A stretch of DNA of 64,000 nt from DASUNQ01 sp035536455 (GCA_035536455.1 DATLOC010000028.1:1-64000), one strand, 5' to 3'; counted from the stretch's first letter, positions 25,639 through 33,897 are shown. Notes: generated by a model from the letters alone, not told the origin. Numbers and translations are program-made.

Positions 25639-26079
25639 GTGGCGATCGAGGACGCTGAAAGGGTGACCGCCGACCGTCTGGCCAAGTTCCGCCGCCACCT
25701 CGACCACCTGCAGGAGCTGCGACCGCGCGTCACGAGCGCCGAGACGTTGCGCCGTGACCTCACGTTGCACAACGACGTGCTCTACTCGCTGCTGGCCGTC
25801 TGTCAGCTCCTGATCGACATCGCCGGCGACCTCGCCGGCCGCCGCGGGCAGCGCTTCGACAACTACACCGAAGCCGTCCGTAGCCTCACCGCCTACCCCG
25901 AGTTCCCCGACCGCCTGGTACGCGACCTCGAGCCGCTCCCCGGCCTCCGTAGAGTGCTGCTCGAGGACTGCGTGGCGCGCGACCTCGATCGCGTGATCCC
26001 GGCCCTCGAGCTGCTGCCGCCGCTGGAAGAGTTCGCCGAAGGGGTGCTGCGCCTGGAGAGTCGACACGGTGATGCTTGA
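25639..26079 (+). CDS. HEPN (DUF86/HepT-like) protein with altered active site
   Basis: A 146-aa all-helical protein of the DUF86 type: MAIEDAERVTADRLAKFRRH, HNDVLYSLLAVCQLLIDIAG, and a C-terminal helix with GLRRVLLEDCVARDLDRVI. In active HepT toxins this last part reads RNxxxHxY with a catalytic His. Here the His position appears to be Glu, so RNase activity may be lost. The GTG start at 25639 was chosen because the DUF86 pattern begins there. No MNT partner gene is adjacent. Confidence 0.66.
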   Translation: MAIEDAERVTADRLAKFRRHLDHLQELRPRVTSAETLRRDLTLHNDVLYSLLAVCQLLIDIAGDLAGRRGQRFDNYTEAVRSLTAYPEFPDRLVRDLEPLPGLRRVLLEDCVARDLDRVIPALELLPPLEEFAEGVLRLESRHGDA

Positions 26080-26236
26080 AGCCAGGCCCGTCATATCTTC
26101 TCCCAAGACTTCGGCATCGAAGCCGAGGGACAGAGGATCGCGTTGCTCGACGTCTCGTGCTGGAGGGAGGCTCCGGTCGTCGAGTGTCTGGCAGCGTAGC
26201 TCTTTGCCAGCGACTAATGAGACGAGGAGGGACAAC

Positions 26237-26554
26237 TTGGCTGGATCACAAGACCTAGCCCCAACAGCCCAGCTCGAGATTAAAGTAGCGCGGAGCTATC
26301 GCATCGCGTGGTGCGTCTTCGTCGTGCTTTCCGCGTTGTCGCTCCTTCTGGGAATGTATTCTTGGGTAGAAGGAAGAGCAAGCGCGCAGGAGCTAATGAT
26401 ACCCGCCTTCCTGCTCCTGTACAGCCTCAGTCAGCTAGTGTTCAAACATCGAATGGTGCAAAGGATTCTGGCTATAGTAGCTATGCTGTTGCTGTTTGCG
26501 ATCATTGTCGCCTTTCTGCGTCTCCAGCTATCCGAGCTTTTCTCTCAGCTATGA
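26237..26554 (+). CDS. Small three-helix membrane protein
   Basis: A 105-aa protein with hydrophobic helices around SYRIAWCVFVVLSALSLLLG, MIPAFLLLYSLSQLVF and ILAIVAMLLLFAIIVAF. The likely start is TTG 26237, because GAGGAGGG lies six bases upstream and there is no suitable ATG. The gene is clearly less GC-rich than the core genes, which suggests transfer. Family unknown. Confidence 0.5.
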   Translation: MAGSQDLAPTAQLEIKVARSYRIAWCVFVVLSALSLLLGMYSWVEGRASAQELMIPAFLLLYSLSQLVFKHRMVQRILAIVAMLLLFAIIVAFLRLQLSELFSQL

Positions 26555-26585
26555 GAGGCTACTAGTCTGCACTGAAGCGGAAAGA

Positions 26586-26848
26586 ATGAGCCAGGCGACC
26601 TGTTGCTCGAAGTCATCGTGGGTTTCGGAGCGCGATCTCGACCATGCAGGCGGCTTTGAATACGTGCTTGGCAAATGCGATCGGTGTGGGGCGTATTGGC
26701 TGAGTGTTTTCTGTGTAGCGTCAGGAATCTCGGGCTTGAGCGCGTTAGCTCGAGCGACGTAGATCGAATGCAGCCGTTTTCGCATGACCGGCGGGGGCCG
26801 TTGGAGGGGAACGCGACTGTTCCCAGCAAGCACGCGAGGTTCAGGTAG
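26586..26848 (+). pseudogene. Small Cys-rich (zinc-finger-like) protein gene with frameshift
   Basis: The frame opens at ATG 26586 with a CCSK pair and later GKCDRCGAYWLSVFCVASGISGL, suggesting a metal-binding CxxC knuckle. It then turns to LSALARAT and stops at 26760-26762. One base earlier in frame, the natural-looking continuation ERVSSSDVDRMQPFSHDRRG runs to a stop at 26848. A single missing G (TTG-GAG read as TTGAG) explains this. The repaired length is about 88 aa. Function unknown. Confidence 0.45.
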
Positions 26849-26954
26849 AGAGCTGCTATATCTACCACGGTTGGCCGGCGCTAGGCTCTGGCGGGCATCG
26901 GCCCGACGCCGCCAGAACCCATGACCGCCGACGCCAGCCGTTGGCGTTGACGCG

Positions 26955-27128
26955 TCAGCTCGGCAATTCGCGGGAGCCGCGTTTCTTCTCGTGTACTTCC
27001 ACGAAAAACGAGGTCGGGCCGACATTGGCTCCGGCCCTGAGATCACCCTTTTGATAAAGAGCGACCAGAAGAACGAGGCAAAAGAGCGCGATCGCAACCA
27101 AGCACACTGCCGCTGTGAAGGCGTCCAT
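26955..27128 (-). CDS. 57-aa single-pass membrane protein
   Basis: A short gene whose product begins MDAFTAAVCLVAIALFCLVL, a single transmembrane helix, followed by a KGDLRAGANVG linker and a charged tail (VEVHEKKRGS). It starts 5 bp after the stop of the gene at 27134 on the same strand, so the two are very likely an operon. GAGGT precedes the ATG. No family recognised; the small single-helix plus soluble partner arrangement recalls toxin or membrane-adaptor pairs, but nothing proves that. Confidence 0.55.
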   Translation of the reverse strand: MDAFTAAVCLVAIALFCLVLLVALYQKGDLRAGANVGPTSFFVEVHEKKRGSRELPS

Positions 27129-27133
27129 ACCGG

Positions 27134-27616
27134 TTACCTCCGTACCTCTGTAGCGGCAGAAATAGAGTCGGCGAGTTCACGCGCACGTTCAGCTTTCTTC
27201 TGTAGGTTCTCTGCGGTTTTGCTCGCCTTCTTCACAAGGATTTCGAGCAGGTCCGGAAGGTGGTCAACCGCTTCGATCCGCATCCAGCGCGGCGCGTCGT
27301 TGAAAAGCCACTCTTCCTCATCCTCTACTCCATAATTGTGGTTTCCCGAAACTGTGGAGAGAGCCAGACCCCACTTGCGCCCTACTCTCGCATAGCCGAT
27401 ACGGCGGTTAGAGAACTCGCCGCCGGAATCCTCCGAACCGGCATAGGAGTGCCATGCCGCGACGCCGAGGTTCAGCTTCTTGAGCGCGGCATCAATCGGG
27501 CGGATTGCGCTCGCAAGCTCGTCGGAAACTGAGTTGAGGCGTGCCGCGGAGGCGGCTAGCTCTTTGAACGAGGCTGAAATGCGGTCAGACGGAGGAACTT
27601 GGGACTTTGTCGCCAT
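27134..27616 (-). CDS. Conserved-looking hypothetical protein, accessory
   Basis: A 160-aa soluble protein. The N-terminal half is helical (SASFKELAASAARLNSVSDELASAI), the middle is a beta-rich domain with RRIGYARVGRKWGLALSTVSG and EEEWLFNDAPRWMRIEAVDH, and the C-terminus is a long charged helix (KKASKTAENLQKKAERAREL). The mixed pattern and regular amino acid use indicate a real gene. It is less GC-rich than neighbours. It lies upstream of and is coupled to the 57-aa membrane protein. Function unknown. Confidence 0.62.
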   Translation of the reverse strand: MATKSQVPPSDRISASFKELAASAARLNSVSDELASAIRPIDAALKKLNLGVAAWHSYAGSEDSGGEFSNRRIGYARVGRKWGLALSTVSGNHNYGVEDEEEWLFNDAPRWMRIEAVDHLPDLLEILVKKASKTAENLQKKAERARELADSISAATEVRR

Positions 27617-27941
27617 CGCTGGTGACCTCCAGACCCAAGACAGGGTCCGTCAAGAGCCTACAGCTCGCTGTCCATAATCGTCGCGTCACGCGACGGAGCC
27701 GACATCCGGCTTCCACCGGTACTGGCCCTTGCCAGCAGTCGACAATCGCCTTCAGATTAACGGCAATCCCTACGGAGTGCAATACCCCCGATGGGAGCTA
27801 GACGAAGGGGCGTGGCGCGCCAGCGAATCAGGGCTCGCGGCGTAGGTTTGGTTTCGCTTAACCAGAAAATTCGGGGGTGACCGCAGTGGAGTCCGCGGCG
27901 CCGCCCTGAAGCAGCGCCGCGGTTGGAGGGTTTGTACGCGG
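27617..27941. other. Intergenic region without recognisable gene
   Basis: About 325 bp with mixed base composition and short open frames only. The right end holds the inverted repeat described at 27893-27922. The left end should contain the promoter of the minus-strand pair 27616-26955, but no clear -35/-10 pair was identified. Confidence 0.4.
27893..27922 (-). terminator. GC-rich inverted repeat, possible terminator of the lipoprotein gene
   Basis: Nine-base perfect arms CCGCGGCGC and GCGCCGCGG with a 12-nt loop, lying 20-49 bp after the stop of the minus-strand gene at 27942. No T-tract follows, so the call is weak. Confidence 0.35.
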
Positions 27942-28913
27942 CTAGCGCCGGACAGTCACCGAGTCCTGCAGCGAGACGCTCAGGCTGGTGCCGGCCGGGA
28001 GGGTGACCTGGCGGCCCTTGGTCTTGTTGGCGATGGCGGTGCCGGCGGCGGCGCCGACGATGGCGCCGATCACCGTGCCGCGGCGGTCTTTCCCAACCTG
28101 CTTGCCGAGGATGCCGCCGGCGGCGGCGCCGGCGCCGATGGTCGCGGCGTCCTTGGCGGTCTCGCTCTTGCCGATCTGGCTGTAGGAGCCCGAGATCGGG
28201 ACGGTCTGGCCGGAGGGCAGGACGAGCTCGGTGAAGTCGATCGCCAGCCGCGCCCGGCCGCCGACGCGGCGCAGGGCCTGGGCGTCGCTGACCACGCCGA
28301 TCACCTCGGAGCCGGCGGGGATGGCGTTGACGCCGTCCTCGTGGACGCTGCCCGACACCCGCGCGCGCACGCTGTCGCCCACCTGGCTGGTCTCGCTCGA
28401 GACGGTCTCGAGCAGCTCGACGTCGAGGGTCGTGCCGGCCGGCACGGTCACCGAGCTAGCGCGGCGCACCGGGCGCTCGGCCGGCTCGTCGTAGTCGGCC
28501 ACCCGCTCCTCGCGGGGTGCGGGCGCGGGCTCGCGCCGGGCGCTCCGCTCGCGCGCCGCCACCTCGGCCTCGCGGCGGGCGAGGTCGGCCTCGCGCTCGC
28601 GGCGGGCCAGCTCGGCCTCGCGCTCCTGGAGGTCGCGCTCGCGCTCGGACAGGCTGGCGCGCTCGGCGCCGGACGGGTCCTCTTCGACGATCACCTGGTT
28701 CGGCATCTCGGGCACGGACTCGGCGAGGTCGTAGTCGAGCTCGGTCGCGAGAGGGGCGGACTGGCTGTACAGCTCGGCGTCCTGGGTACCGTAGGGGGCG
28801 CCGGTGGCGAGCTGCGCGGGCTCGTCGCGGCCGCAGCCGGCGAGGAGCAGGGGCACCGCCGCCAGCAAGAGGGCGGCGGAGAGAATCGGAAGTCGCAGTC
28901 GGGTCGGAATCAT
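27942..28913 (-). CDS. Lipoprotein with coiled coil and C-terminal glycine zipper
   Basis: A 323-aa lipoprotein. A lipobox (VPLLLAGCGRD) ends the signal peptide near Cys 27. A strongly charged coiled coil follows (SLSERERDLQEREAELARRE and so on, about residues 87-125). A beta-rich domain VPAGTTLDVELLETVSSETS with GDSVRARVSGSV comes next, and then a glycine-zipper region (IGAGAAAGGILGKQ, GAIVGAAAGTAIANKTKG). Glycine-zipper lipoproteins lie in the outer membrane of many Gram-negatives. The exact role is unknown. ATG 28913 is preceded by GAGAGGT. Confidence 0.75.
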   Translation of the reverse strand: MIPTRLRLPILSAALLLAAVPLLLAGCGRDEPAQLATGAPYGTQDAELYSQSAPLATELDYDLAESVPEMPNQVIVEEDPSGAERASLSERERDLQEREAELARREREADLARREAEVAARERSARREPAPAPREERVADYDEPAERPVRRASSVTVPAGTTLDVELLETVSSETSQVGDSVRARVSGSVHEDGVNAIPAGSEVIGVVSDAQALRRVGGRARLAIDFTELVLPSGQTVPISGSYSQIGKSETAKDAATIGAGAAAGGILGKQVGKDRRGTVIGAIVGAAAGTAIANKTKGRQVTLPAGTSLSVSLQDSVTVRR

Positions 28914-29067
28914 GGTGCGTACCTCTCGTGAAGTGGGTTCCGCAGCCCCTAAGGAGCAAGGCGGGTGCCACGGTCGCAACCGCCTCTGGCGAAAGGGTTT
29001 CAGGCGAAACGGAGGGGCTCTCGGGAGCCCGCGTTCGTCACCTGGGGAGGACGGGAGCGCCTCGGTC

Positions 29068-29550
29068 TCAACGCTTACGCGTCGGATCGAAGCGGACGAC
29101 CTGGCCGCCCGGCCCCTCCCCCGACCCCGGCGGCGCCGCGGCGGGCTCCGGCGGAGCGCCCTCCCCTTCCCCTGTCTCCCCCGCCGTCCCCGCAGGCGCG
29201 GCCCCGTCGAAGCGCAGGCCGAAGCTCGCCACCGGGTCGAGGAAGGCGGTGAGCGCCGCGAAGGGGATGGTGAGGTGCTGCCGCGAGCCGTCGAAGCTCA
29301 GGGTGACGGAGAAGGCCTCGTCGTCCACCTCGAGGTCCCAGTACTGGTGCTGGAGGACGATGTTGAGCTCCTCGGGGTGGAGCTGGCGCATCCAGGCCGG
29401 CATCGCCACCCCGGGGTGGCCGGTGCGGAAGGAGAGGTAGAAGTAGTGATCGCCGGGCAGGCCCTCCTCCGCCACCTCGGCGAGGAGGCGCACGACGAGC
29501 CCGCGCAGGGCCTCTTGCACCCGCTGCTGGTAGTCGATCGTGTCGTCCAT
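29068..29550 (-). CDS. sspB: ClpXP adaptor SspB-like protein
   Basis: A 160-aa homologue of the alphaproteobacterial-type SspB, which delivers ssrA-tagged proteins to ClpXP. The substrate-binding domain has YQQRVQEALRGLVVRLLAEV, GDHYFYLSFRTGHPGV, LNIVLQHQYWDLEV and FAALTAFLDPVASFGL. A Pro/Gly-rich flexible linker then leads to a short conserved C-terminus GQVVRFDPTRKR, the position of the ClpX-docking motif in SspB. Its presence together with an ssrA tag ending in LAA makes the pathway coherent. It lies 9 bp after yidD on the same strand. Confidence 0.85.
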   Translation of the reverse strand: MDDTIDYQQRVQEALRGLVVRLLAEVAEEGLPGDHYFYLSFRTGHPGVAMPAWMRQLHPEELNIVLQHQYWDLEVDDEAFSVTLSFDGSRQHLTIPFAALTAFLDPVASFGLRFDGAAPAGTAGETGEGEGAPPEPAAAPPGSGEGPGGQVVRFDPTRKR

Positions 29551-29559
29551 GGCGGGCCC

Positions 29560-29880
29560 CTAGGGAGGGTCGAAGGTGCCGGCCGGCGTCCAGGGGCCGC
29601 AGCGCAGGACCCGCCCGACGGCCAGGGCGGCGCCGACCAGGGCGCCGCGCTTGCGCACCGCCCCTTCGGCGTAGCGGCTGCAGCTCGGCCGGAAGCGGCA
29701 GCCGACCCCCAGGGCCGGCATCCGCGGCGAGAGGGTCGCCTGGTAGAGGTGGATCGCCCCGAGGAGCGCCCGCGCGCTCGCCTGGCTGGCCGGCGGCCGC
29801 GCGAGATCGAAGAGGAGGAGGGCGAGGAGCGCGAGCGCGACCCCCGCGAGGCGCCGGCGCCGCCGTCCGCGCACGTCCAT
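29560..29880 (-). CDS. yidD: Membrane protein insertion efficiency factor YidD
   Basis: A 106-aa YidD family protein. The diagnostic Cys-containing core is VGCRFRPSCSRYAEGAVRKRGAL, preceded by the amphipathic LLGAIHLYQATLSP and followed by VGRVLRCGPWTPAG. A hydrophobic N-terminal helix (LAGVALALLALLLFDLA) is longer than in E. coli YidD. The gene usually lies in the rnpA-yidC cluster; here it has moved beside sspB. It probably assists YidC-mediated insertion. Confidence 0.92.
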   Translation of the reverse strand: MDVRGRRRRRLAGVALALLALLLFDLARPPASQASARALLGAIHLYQATLSPRMPALGVGCRFRPSCSRYAEGAVRKRGALVGAALAVGRVLRCGPWTPAGTFDPP

Positions 29881-29974
29881 GTCAGTCAGCGTAGCCCATC
29901 CGCCAACTCTTTTGCAGCCGGCCGCGGCGGGCCGCGCTAAAGTAAAATCCTCGGAACCACCGTAGGCAAAGCAC

Positions 29975-32230
29975 TTGCGCGCTCAACGCACGACCCGGAT
30001 GCTGCTCGCCGCGACGCTTTGCGCCGTGGTGGCGGCGCTCCTCTACGTGCAGATGACGGCGGCGGTGCGAAGCGCCGGGCGGCGGATCGGCGCCGTCCCC
30101 GAGGAGGGGGGCGGGGCGATCCGCGTCGAGTCGCTGACCCCCGGGCTGCCCGGCGAGCGTGCGGGCCTCCTGCCGGGCGACCGCGTCCTCGCCGCGGACG
30201 GCGTCCGCATGCGCAAGGTCACCGACTGGGACCTCGCGGCCAAGCACTTCCGCGCCGGCACGCCGGTGCGGCTGACGGTCGAGCGGCAGGGGTCGGTGCG
30301 GGAGATGGCCGTCCACCCCGGCGTGCCGGTGCCGTGGCTGCGCCTGGCGATCGGCGCCCTCACGACCCTCTGCTTCCTGGCGCTCGCCCTCGTCGCGCTC
30401 CTGCAGCGGCGCGAGCGCGACATCCGCGGCCGCCTCCTGCTGCTCTTCGCGGCGGCGGTGGCGATCGAGCTGGCGCTGCCGGTGCAGGCCCTGGGCGACC
30501 GCTGGGTGCGGCTCGTGGCGCTCGCCGCCTTCCACCTCTTGACCGGCTTCCAGATGGGCCTCGAGCTCCACTTGGCCTCGCTCATCCCCGAGCGCCAGGC
30601 GTGGATCCGCCGCCGCCCCTGGGTGGTGCCGCTCTACTACGTCCTCGGGCTCGGGCTGGGCGTCGCCACCGCCGCGACCTTCGTCGGCGAGCAGGGCTTC
30701 GGCCGCGACTTCTTCCTCTGGACCTCGACGGCGATGGAGAGGGTGCTCCTCGACGTCGGCCTGCCGGTCTGGGCGCTGGCGGTGACGGTGCTCCTCGCCG
30801 TGCCCGCGTTCCGCCACCCGGAGCCGCGGGGGCGGCAGCAGGCGGGACTGGTGCTCGCCGGAGTGATCCCCTGGCTTCTCTTCGTCCTCGCGACGACCGG
30901 CTTCCACCTCGCCGGCCTGTCGGTGCCGCCCTGGCTCGCGGGGCTCGAGTCGCTGATCCTGCTCCTCTACCCGATCGCCGTCATCGCCGCGATCTACCGC
31001 TACCACCTCTTCGACATCGAGCTGGTGGTGCGGCGCGGCCTGCTCTACACGACGCTCACCGGCATGCTGGTGCTGGTCTTCTACGGCGCGCTGGGGACGG
31101 GGGGCGCGCTGGTCTCGCGCTTCCTCGAAGGGGAGGCGTCGATCTGGGTGATCTCGGCGGCGACGCTCTTGGCCGGCTTCCTCTTCTGGCCGCTGCGCGG
31201 CGTCCTCCAGGGGGAAATCGACCGCCGCCTCTTCCCCGAGCGCAACGAGCTGCGCAAGCGGCTGATCGCGCTCGCCGGCGAGCTGCCCGCCCTCGGCAAG
31301 CTGCCGCGCATGGGCGAGCACCTGGTCGAGCGGCTGCGCGACATCTTCGGCGTGCGCAGCGCCACAATCCTCATCGCCAACCCCGGCTCGGGCGTCCTCT
31401 CGGCGCTCGCCTCCTCGCGCAGCTGGAGCCAGGAGGAGCAGGACCGCACCCTCTTCCTCTCGGTCGCCGATCCCGGCGTCGAGCAGCTCCGCCGGGCGCA
31501 GCGGCCGCTGCCGGTCGAGCAGCTCCGCGGCTCGGCCTTCGCCCTCTGGCCGCACCTCGACGCGGCGCTCGCCGTGCCGCTGCTGCACCAGGAGAACCTG
31601 ACCGGCGTGCTGGTGGTGGGCGAGAAGGACGGGCGGGAGCGCCAGCGGGCCGAGGAGCTGGAGCTGCTGAACCTGCTGTCGCACCACGTGGCGACGGTCT
31701 TCGAGAACGCGCGGCTCTTCGAGTCGGCGACCTACGAGAGCCTGACCGGCCTGCTGCGGCGGGAGGCGATCCTCGAGCAGCTCGAGCGCGAGCTCGACCG
31801 CGCCCTGCGCTACCGGCGGCCCCTGACCGTCGCCATGGCCGACCTCGACCACTTCAAGGGGATCAACGACCGCTACGGCCACTTGGCCGGCGACGCTCTC
31901 CTCAAGCGCGTGGCGCAGGCGGCGGCGGCGGGCCTGCGCAGCACCGACTCGATCGGGCGCTACGGCGGCGAGGAGTTCCTGCTGGTGCTGCCCGAGACCG
32001 ACGTCACCGGCGCCGTCGCGGTGGCCGAGAAGGTACGCTCGCTGGTGCAGCGGGCGACGCTGCCGATGGAGGACGGGTCGCTGGCGCGGGTGACGATCTC
32101 GATCGGCCTCGGCTCGCTCCACGACCTCGGGCCGAAGATCACCGCCCGCGACCTCCTCGCCGCCGCCGACCGCTCGCTCTACGGGGCCAAGCACGGCGGG
32201 CGCAACCAGGTGCACCCGCTGGTCGCCTGA
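29975..32230 (+). CDS. PDZ-7TM-GAF-GGDEF diguanylate cyclase
   Basis: A 751-aa signalling protein. In order: a membrane helix, a PDZ domain (SLTPGLPGERAGLLPGDRVL, about residues 50-110), seven or more transmembrane helices (~115-400), a cytoplasmic GAF domain (~440-590) and a C-terminal GGDEF domain. The catalytic motif is GRYGGEEFLLVLP (GGEEF form). The inhibitory I-site RxxD is present as RSTD five residues before it, so c-di-GMP feedback is likely. The TTG start at 29975 is possible; ATG 29999 is an alternative. PDZ plus membrane sensor suggests it monitors envelope proteins, which is inference. Confidence 0.88.
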   Translation: MRAQRTTRMLLAATLCAVVAALLYVQMTAAVRSAGRRIGAVPEEGGGAIRVESLTPGLPGERAGLLPGDRVLAADGVRMRKVTDWDLAAKHFRAGTPVRLTVERQGSVREMAVHPGVPVPWLRLAIGALTTLCFLALALVALLQRRERDIRGRLLLLFAAAVAIELALPVQALGDRWVRLVALAAFHLLTGFQMGLELHLASLIPERQAWIRRRPWVVPLYYVLGLGLGVATAATFVGEQGFGRDFFLWTSTAMERVLLDVGLPVWALAVTVLLAVPAFRHPEPRGRQQAGLVLAGVIPWLLFVLATTGFHLAGLSVPPWLAGLESLILLLYPIAVIAAIYRYHLFDIELVVRRGLLYTTLTGMLVLVFYGALGTGGALVSRFLEGEASIWVISAATLLAGFLFWPLRGVLQGEIDRRLFPERNELRKRLIALAGELPALGKLPRMGEHLVERLRDIFGVRSATILIANPGSGVLSALASSRSWSQEEQDRTLFLSVADPGVEQLRRAQRPLPVEQLRGSAFALWPHLDAALAVPLLHQENLTGVLVVGEKDGRERQRAEELELLNLLSHHVATVFENARLFESATYESLTGLLRREAILEQLERELDRALRYRRPLTVAMADLDHFKGINDRYGHLAGDALLKRVAQAAAAGLRSTDSIGRYGGEEFLLVLPETDVTGAVAVAEKVRSLVQRATLPMEDGSLARVTISIGLGSLHDLGPKITARDLLAAADRSLYGAKHGGRNQVHPLVA

Positions 32231-32254
32231 CGCCGGTAGGCGTCCTACCAGGCG
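32231..32254. terminator. Bidirectional hairpin between convergent genes
   Basis: CGCCGGTAGG-CGT-CCTACCAGGCG can fold into a stem of about ten pairs with one bulge between the ends of the diguanylate cyclase gene and the beta-barrel gene. It lies exactly at the convergent junction, but lacks T-tracts. Confidence 0.4.
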
Positions 32255-32877
32255 ATGATCAGCCCGACGCTCCCCTCGCCCTGCACCAGCGCGTCGTCGT
32301 AGGTGCGGAAGCGGTCGCGGCGGCTGCCGTCGTCGTCGGCGGCGAAGTCGGTCCAGTAGCCGCGCCCCTCGAGGCGCAGCCCGACGTGGCGATTGAAGAA
32401 GACCTTGACGCCGCCGCCCAGGCTCCCCGACAGGCGCGTCTCGGAGTTGAGCCCCGGGCCCTCCGGGTCGATCGAGGAGATCCCGCCGCTCGCCACGACG
32501 AAGCCGTTGACCTGCCCCGGCCCCCACTGCAGGAGGATGCCGGCGTGGGCCTGGGTGATCGTCACGTCGCCCAGCTCTTCGGTCGGGTCGAGCACGCCCG
32601 AGTCGGCGACGAAGGCGGTGTCCTGGTGGCGCGCCATCAGCTCGAGCTGGAAGCCGGAGCCGATCGGGATGTCGAAGGTGAAGCCGACGCTCGCGCTCTC
32701 GTCGAGCTCGACGTCGGAGCGGCGGAAGTCGTCGTCGATCGAGTCCACCTCGCCGGAGAGGCGGTAGCCGACGAGCGGCGTCAACTCGAAGCGCTGCGGC
32801 GTCTGGGCGAGCGCGGGCGCGGCGGCGGCCACGGTGAGGAGACAGAGGAGAGCGAGGAGCGGCGGGGTGCGGCGCAT
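32245..32877 (-). CDS. Outer-membrane beta-barrel protein
   Basis: A 210-aa exported protein. The signal peptide (PPLLALLCLLTVAAAAPALA-QTP) is followed by alternating amphipathic strands: FELTPLVGYRLSGEVD, SASVGFTFDIPIGSGFQLEL, SGSLGGGVKVFFNRHVGLRLEGRGYW, and a C-terminal strand ending in aromatic Trp (VGLIIAW). Such a pattern is usual for small OmpA-like or porin-like barrels with eight strands. Function not predictable. Converges with the diguanylate cyclase gene. Confidence 0.8.
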   Translation of the reverse strand: MRRTPPLLALLCLLTVAAAAPALAQTPQRFELTPLVGYRLSGEVDSIDDDFRRSDVELDESASVGFTFDIPIGSGFQLELMARHQDTAFVADSGVLDPTEELGDVTITQAHAGILLQWGPGQVNGFVVASGGISSIDPEGPGLNSETRLSGSLGGGVKVFFNRHVGLRLEGRGYWTDFAADDDGSRRDRFRTYDDALVQGEGSVGLIIAW

Positions 32878-32903
32878 GGCGCGTGTTCTACCATGACGCC
32901 GCG

Positions 32904-33245
32904 ATGGCCGTCCCCACCCTCACCGAAGCCCGCCGCCTCCCCGAGGAGGGGAAGCTCCGCCTCACCTGGAGCGACGGTCACGCGGCCGAATACGACTACC
33001 GCTACCTGCGCGGCTGGTGCCCCTGCGCCGGCTGCCAGGGGCACTCGGGGATGAAGATCCGCTTCCATCCGCCGGCCGGGCCGGTCACCGCCCAGTCGAT
33101 CAAGCCGGTCGGCCACTACGCCATCTCGATCGCCTGGTCCGACGGCCACGCCACCGGCATCTACCGCTTCGATTTCCTGCGCGAGATCTGCCCCTGCGCC
33201 GCCTGCGGCGGGACCGGCGGGGTGGGCGACGAGGTGGAGAGCTAG
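32904..33245 (+). CDS. DUF971 protein (GBBH-like N-terminal domain)
   Basis: A 113-aa DUF971/GBBH-like domain protein. The typical start LTWSDGHAAEYDYRYLRGWCPCAGC is seen with further conserved SIAWSDGHATGIYRFDFLREICPCAAC. Two CxCxxC clusters could bind a metal or Fe-S centre. Such proteins are sometimes linked to Fe-S or molybdenum cofactor metabolism, and mobA is the convergent neighbour. ATG 32904 starts at the conserved region. It is divergent from the barrel gene. Confidence 0.84.
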   Translation: MAVPTLTEARRLPEEGKLRLTWSDGHAAEYDYRYLRGWCPCAGCQGHSGMKIRFHPPAGPVTAQSIKPVGHYAISIAWSDGHATGIYRFDFLREICPCAACGGTGGVGDEVES

Positions 33246-33847
33246 GTCCAGCGCCGCCAGCGCGCGACGTCGTCCGGCGTGTTGAGGTTGAGGAAGATCC
33301 GGGCGGGGTCGCCGAAACCGGCGATGTCTTCGTCGTCGAGGTACGCGATCCGGAGACCGGGCTCGTCGGCCAGCTCGTGCAGGGCGAAGCGTCCCGCGGC
33401 GGCGCGGCGGGTGAGCGCCGCGAGCGCGGCCGGCTGGTAGATGGCGCAGAGCGGCTCGAGCCGTCCGCCCCAGCGCGGCACGACCCAGTCCGCCTCACCC
33501 CCGCTTGCGATCACCAGCGCGGTCAGCAGGACCTCCGGCACCTCCGGGAGATCGCAGGCGAGGACCATGAGCGCCCGCTCCGGGTAGGCGGCCGCAGCAC
33601 CGAGCAGGCCGGCCATCGGGCCGCGCCCGGGGCCGTCGGGGAGCGACGGGACGCCCGGCACGAGGCCGCGCCCGCCGTCGGCCACCGTCACCTCGTCGTA
33701 GCGCTCGCGGAGCTTGCGCACGGCCCGCGCAGCCAGACTCTCGCCGCCCGCGGCGAGGAGCGCCTTGTCCTCACCCAGCCGGCGCGAAGCGCCCCCCGCC
33801 AGCACCACGCCCACCGCGCCGGCCGCGGCCGGGGGCCGTGCTACCAT
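33242..33847 (-). CDS. mobA: Molybdenum cofactor guanylyltransferase MobA
   Basis: A 201-aa nucleotidyltransferase of the MobA family that attaches GMP to molybdopterin. The N-terminal signature GVVLAGGASRRLGEDKALL, followed by DGPGRGPMAGLLGA and VLACDLPEVPEVLL, the nucleotide and Mg sites, is clear. WVVPRWGGRLEPLCAIY and FLNLNTPDDVARW near the end agree with MobA. It overlaps the DUF971 stop by 4 bp tail-to-tail. No other moa/moe genes are visible. Confidence 0.9.
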   Translation of the reverse strand: MVARPPAAAGAVGVVLAGGASRRLGEDKALLAAGGESLAARAVRKLRERYDEVTVADGGRGLVPGVPSLPDGPGRGPMAGLLGAAAAYPERALMVLACDLPEVPEVLLTALVIASGGEADWVVPRWGGRLEPLCAIYQPAALAALTRRAAAGRFALHELADEPGLRIAYLDDEDIAGFGDPARIFLNLNTPDDVARWRRWT

Positions 33848-33897
33848 CCGCGCTCCACGACGTCGATCACCGTAACCCAAACCAAGGAGAAGCGTTC

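Noticed and set aside
26096..26206. C-terminal fragment of an unknown protein (RHIFSQDFGIEAEGQRIALLD)
   Set aside because: A natural-looking tail of ~35 residues with no start and no recognisable family; could be chance.
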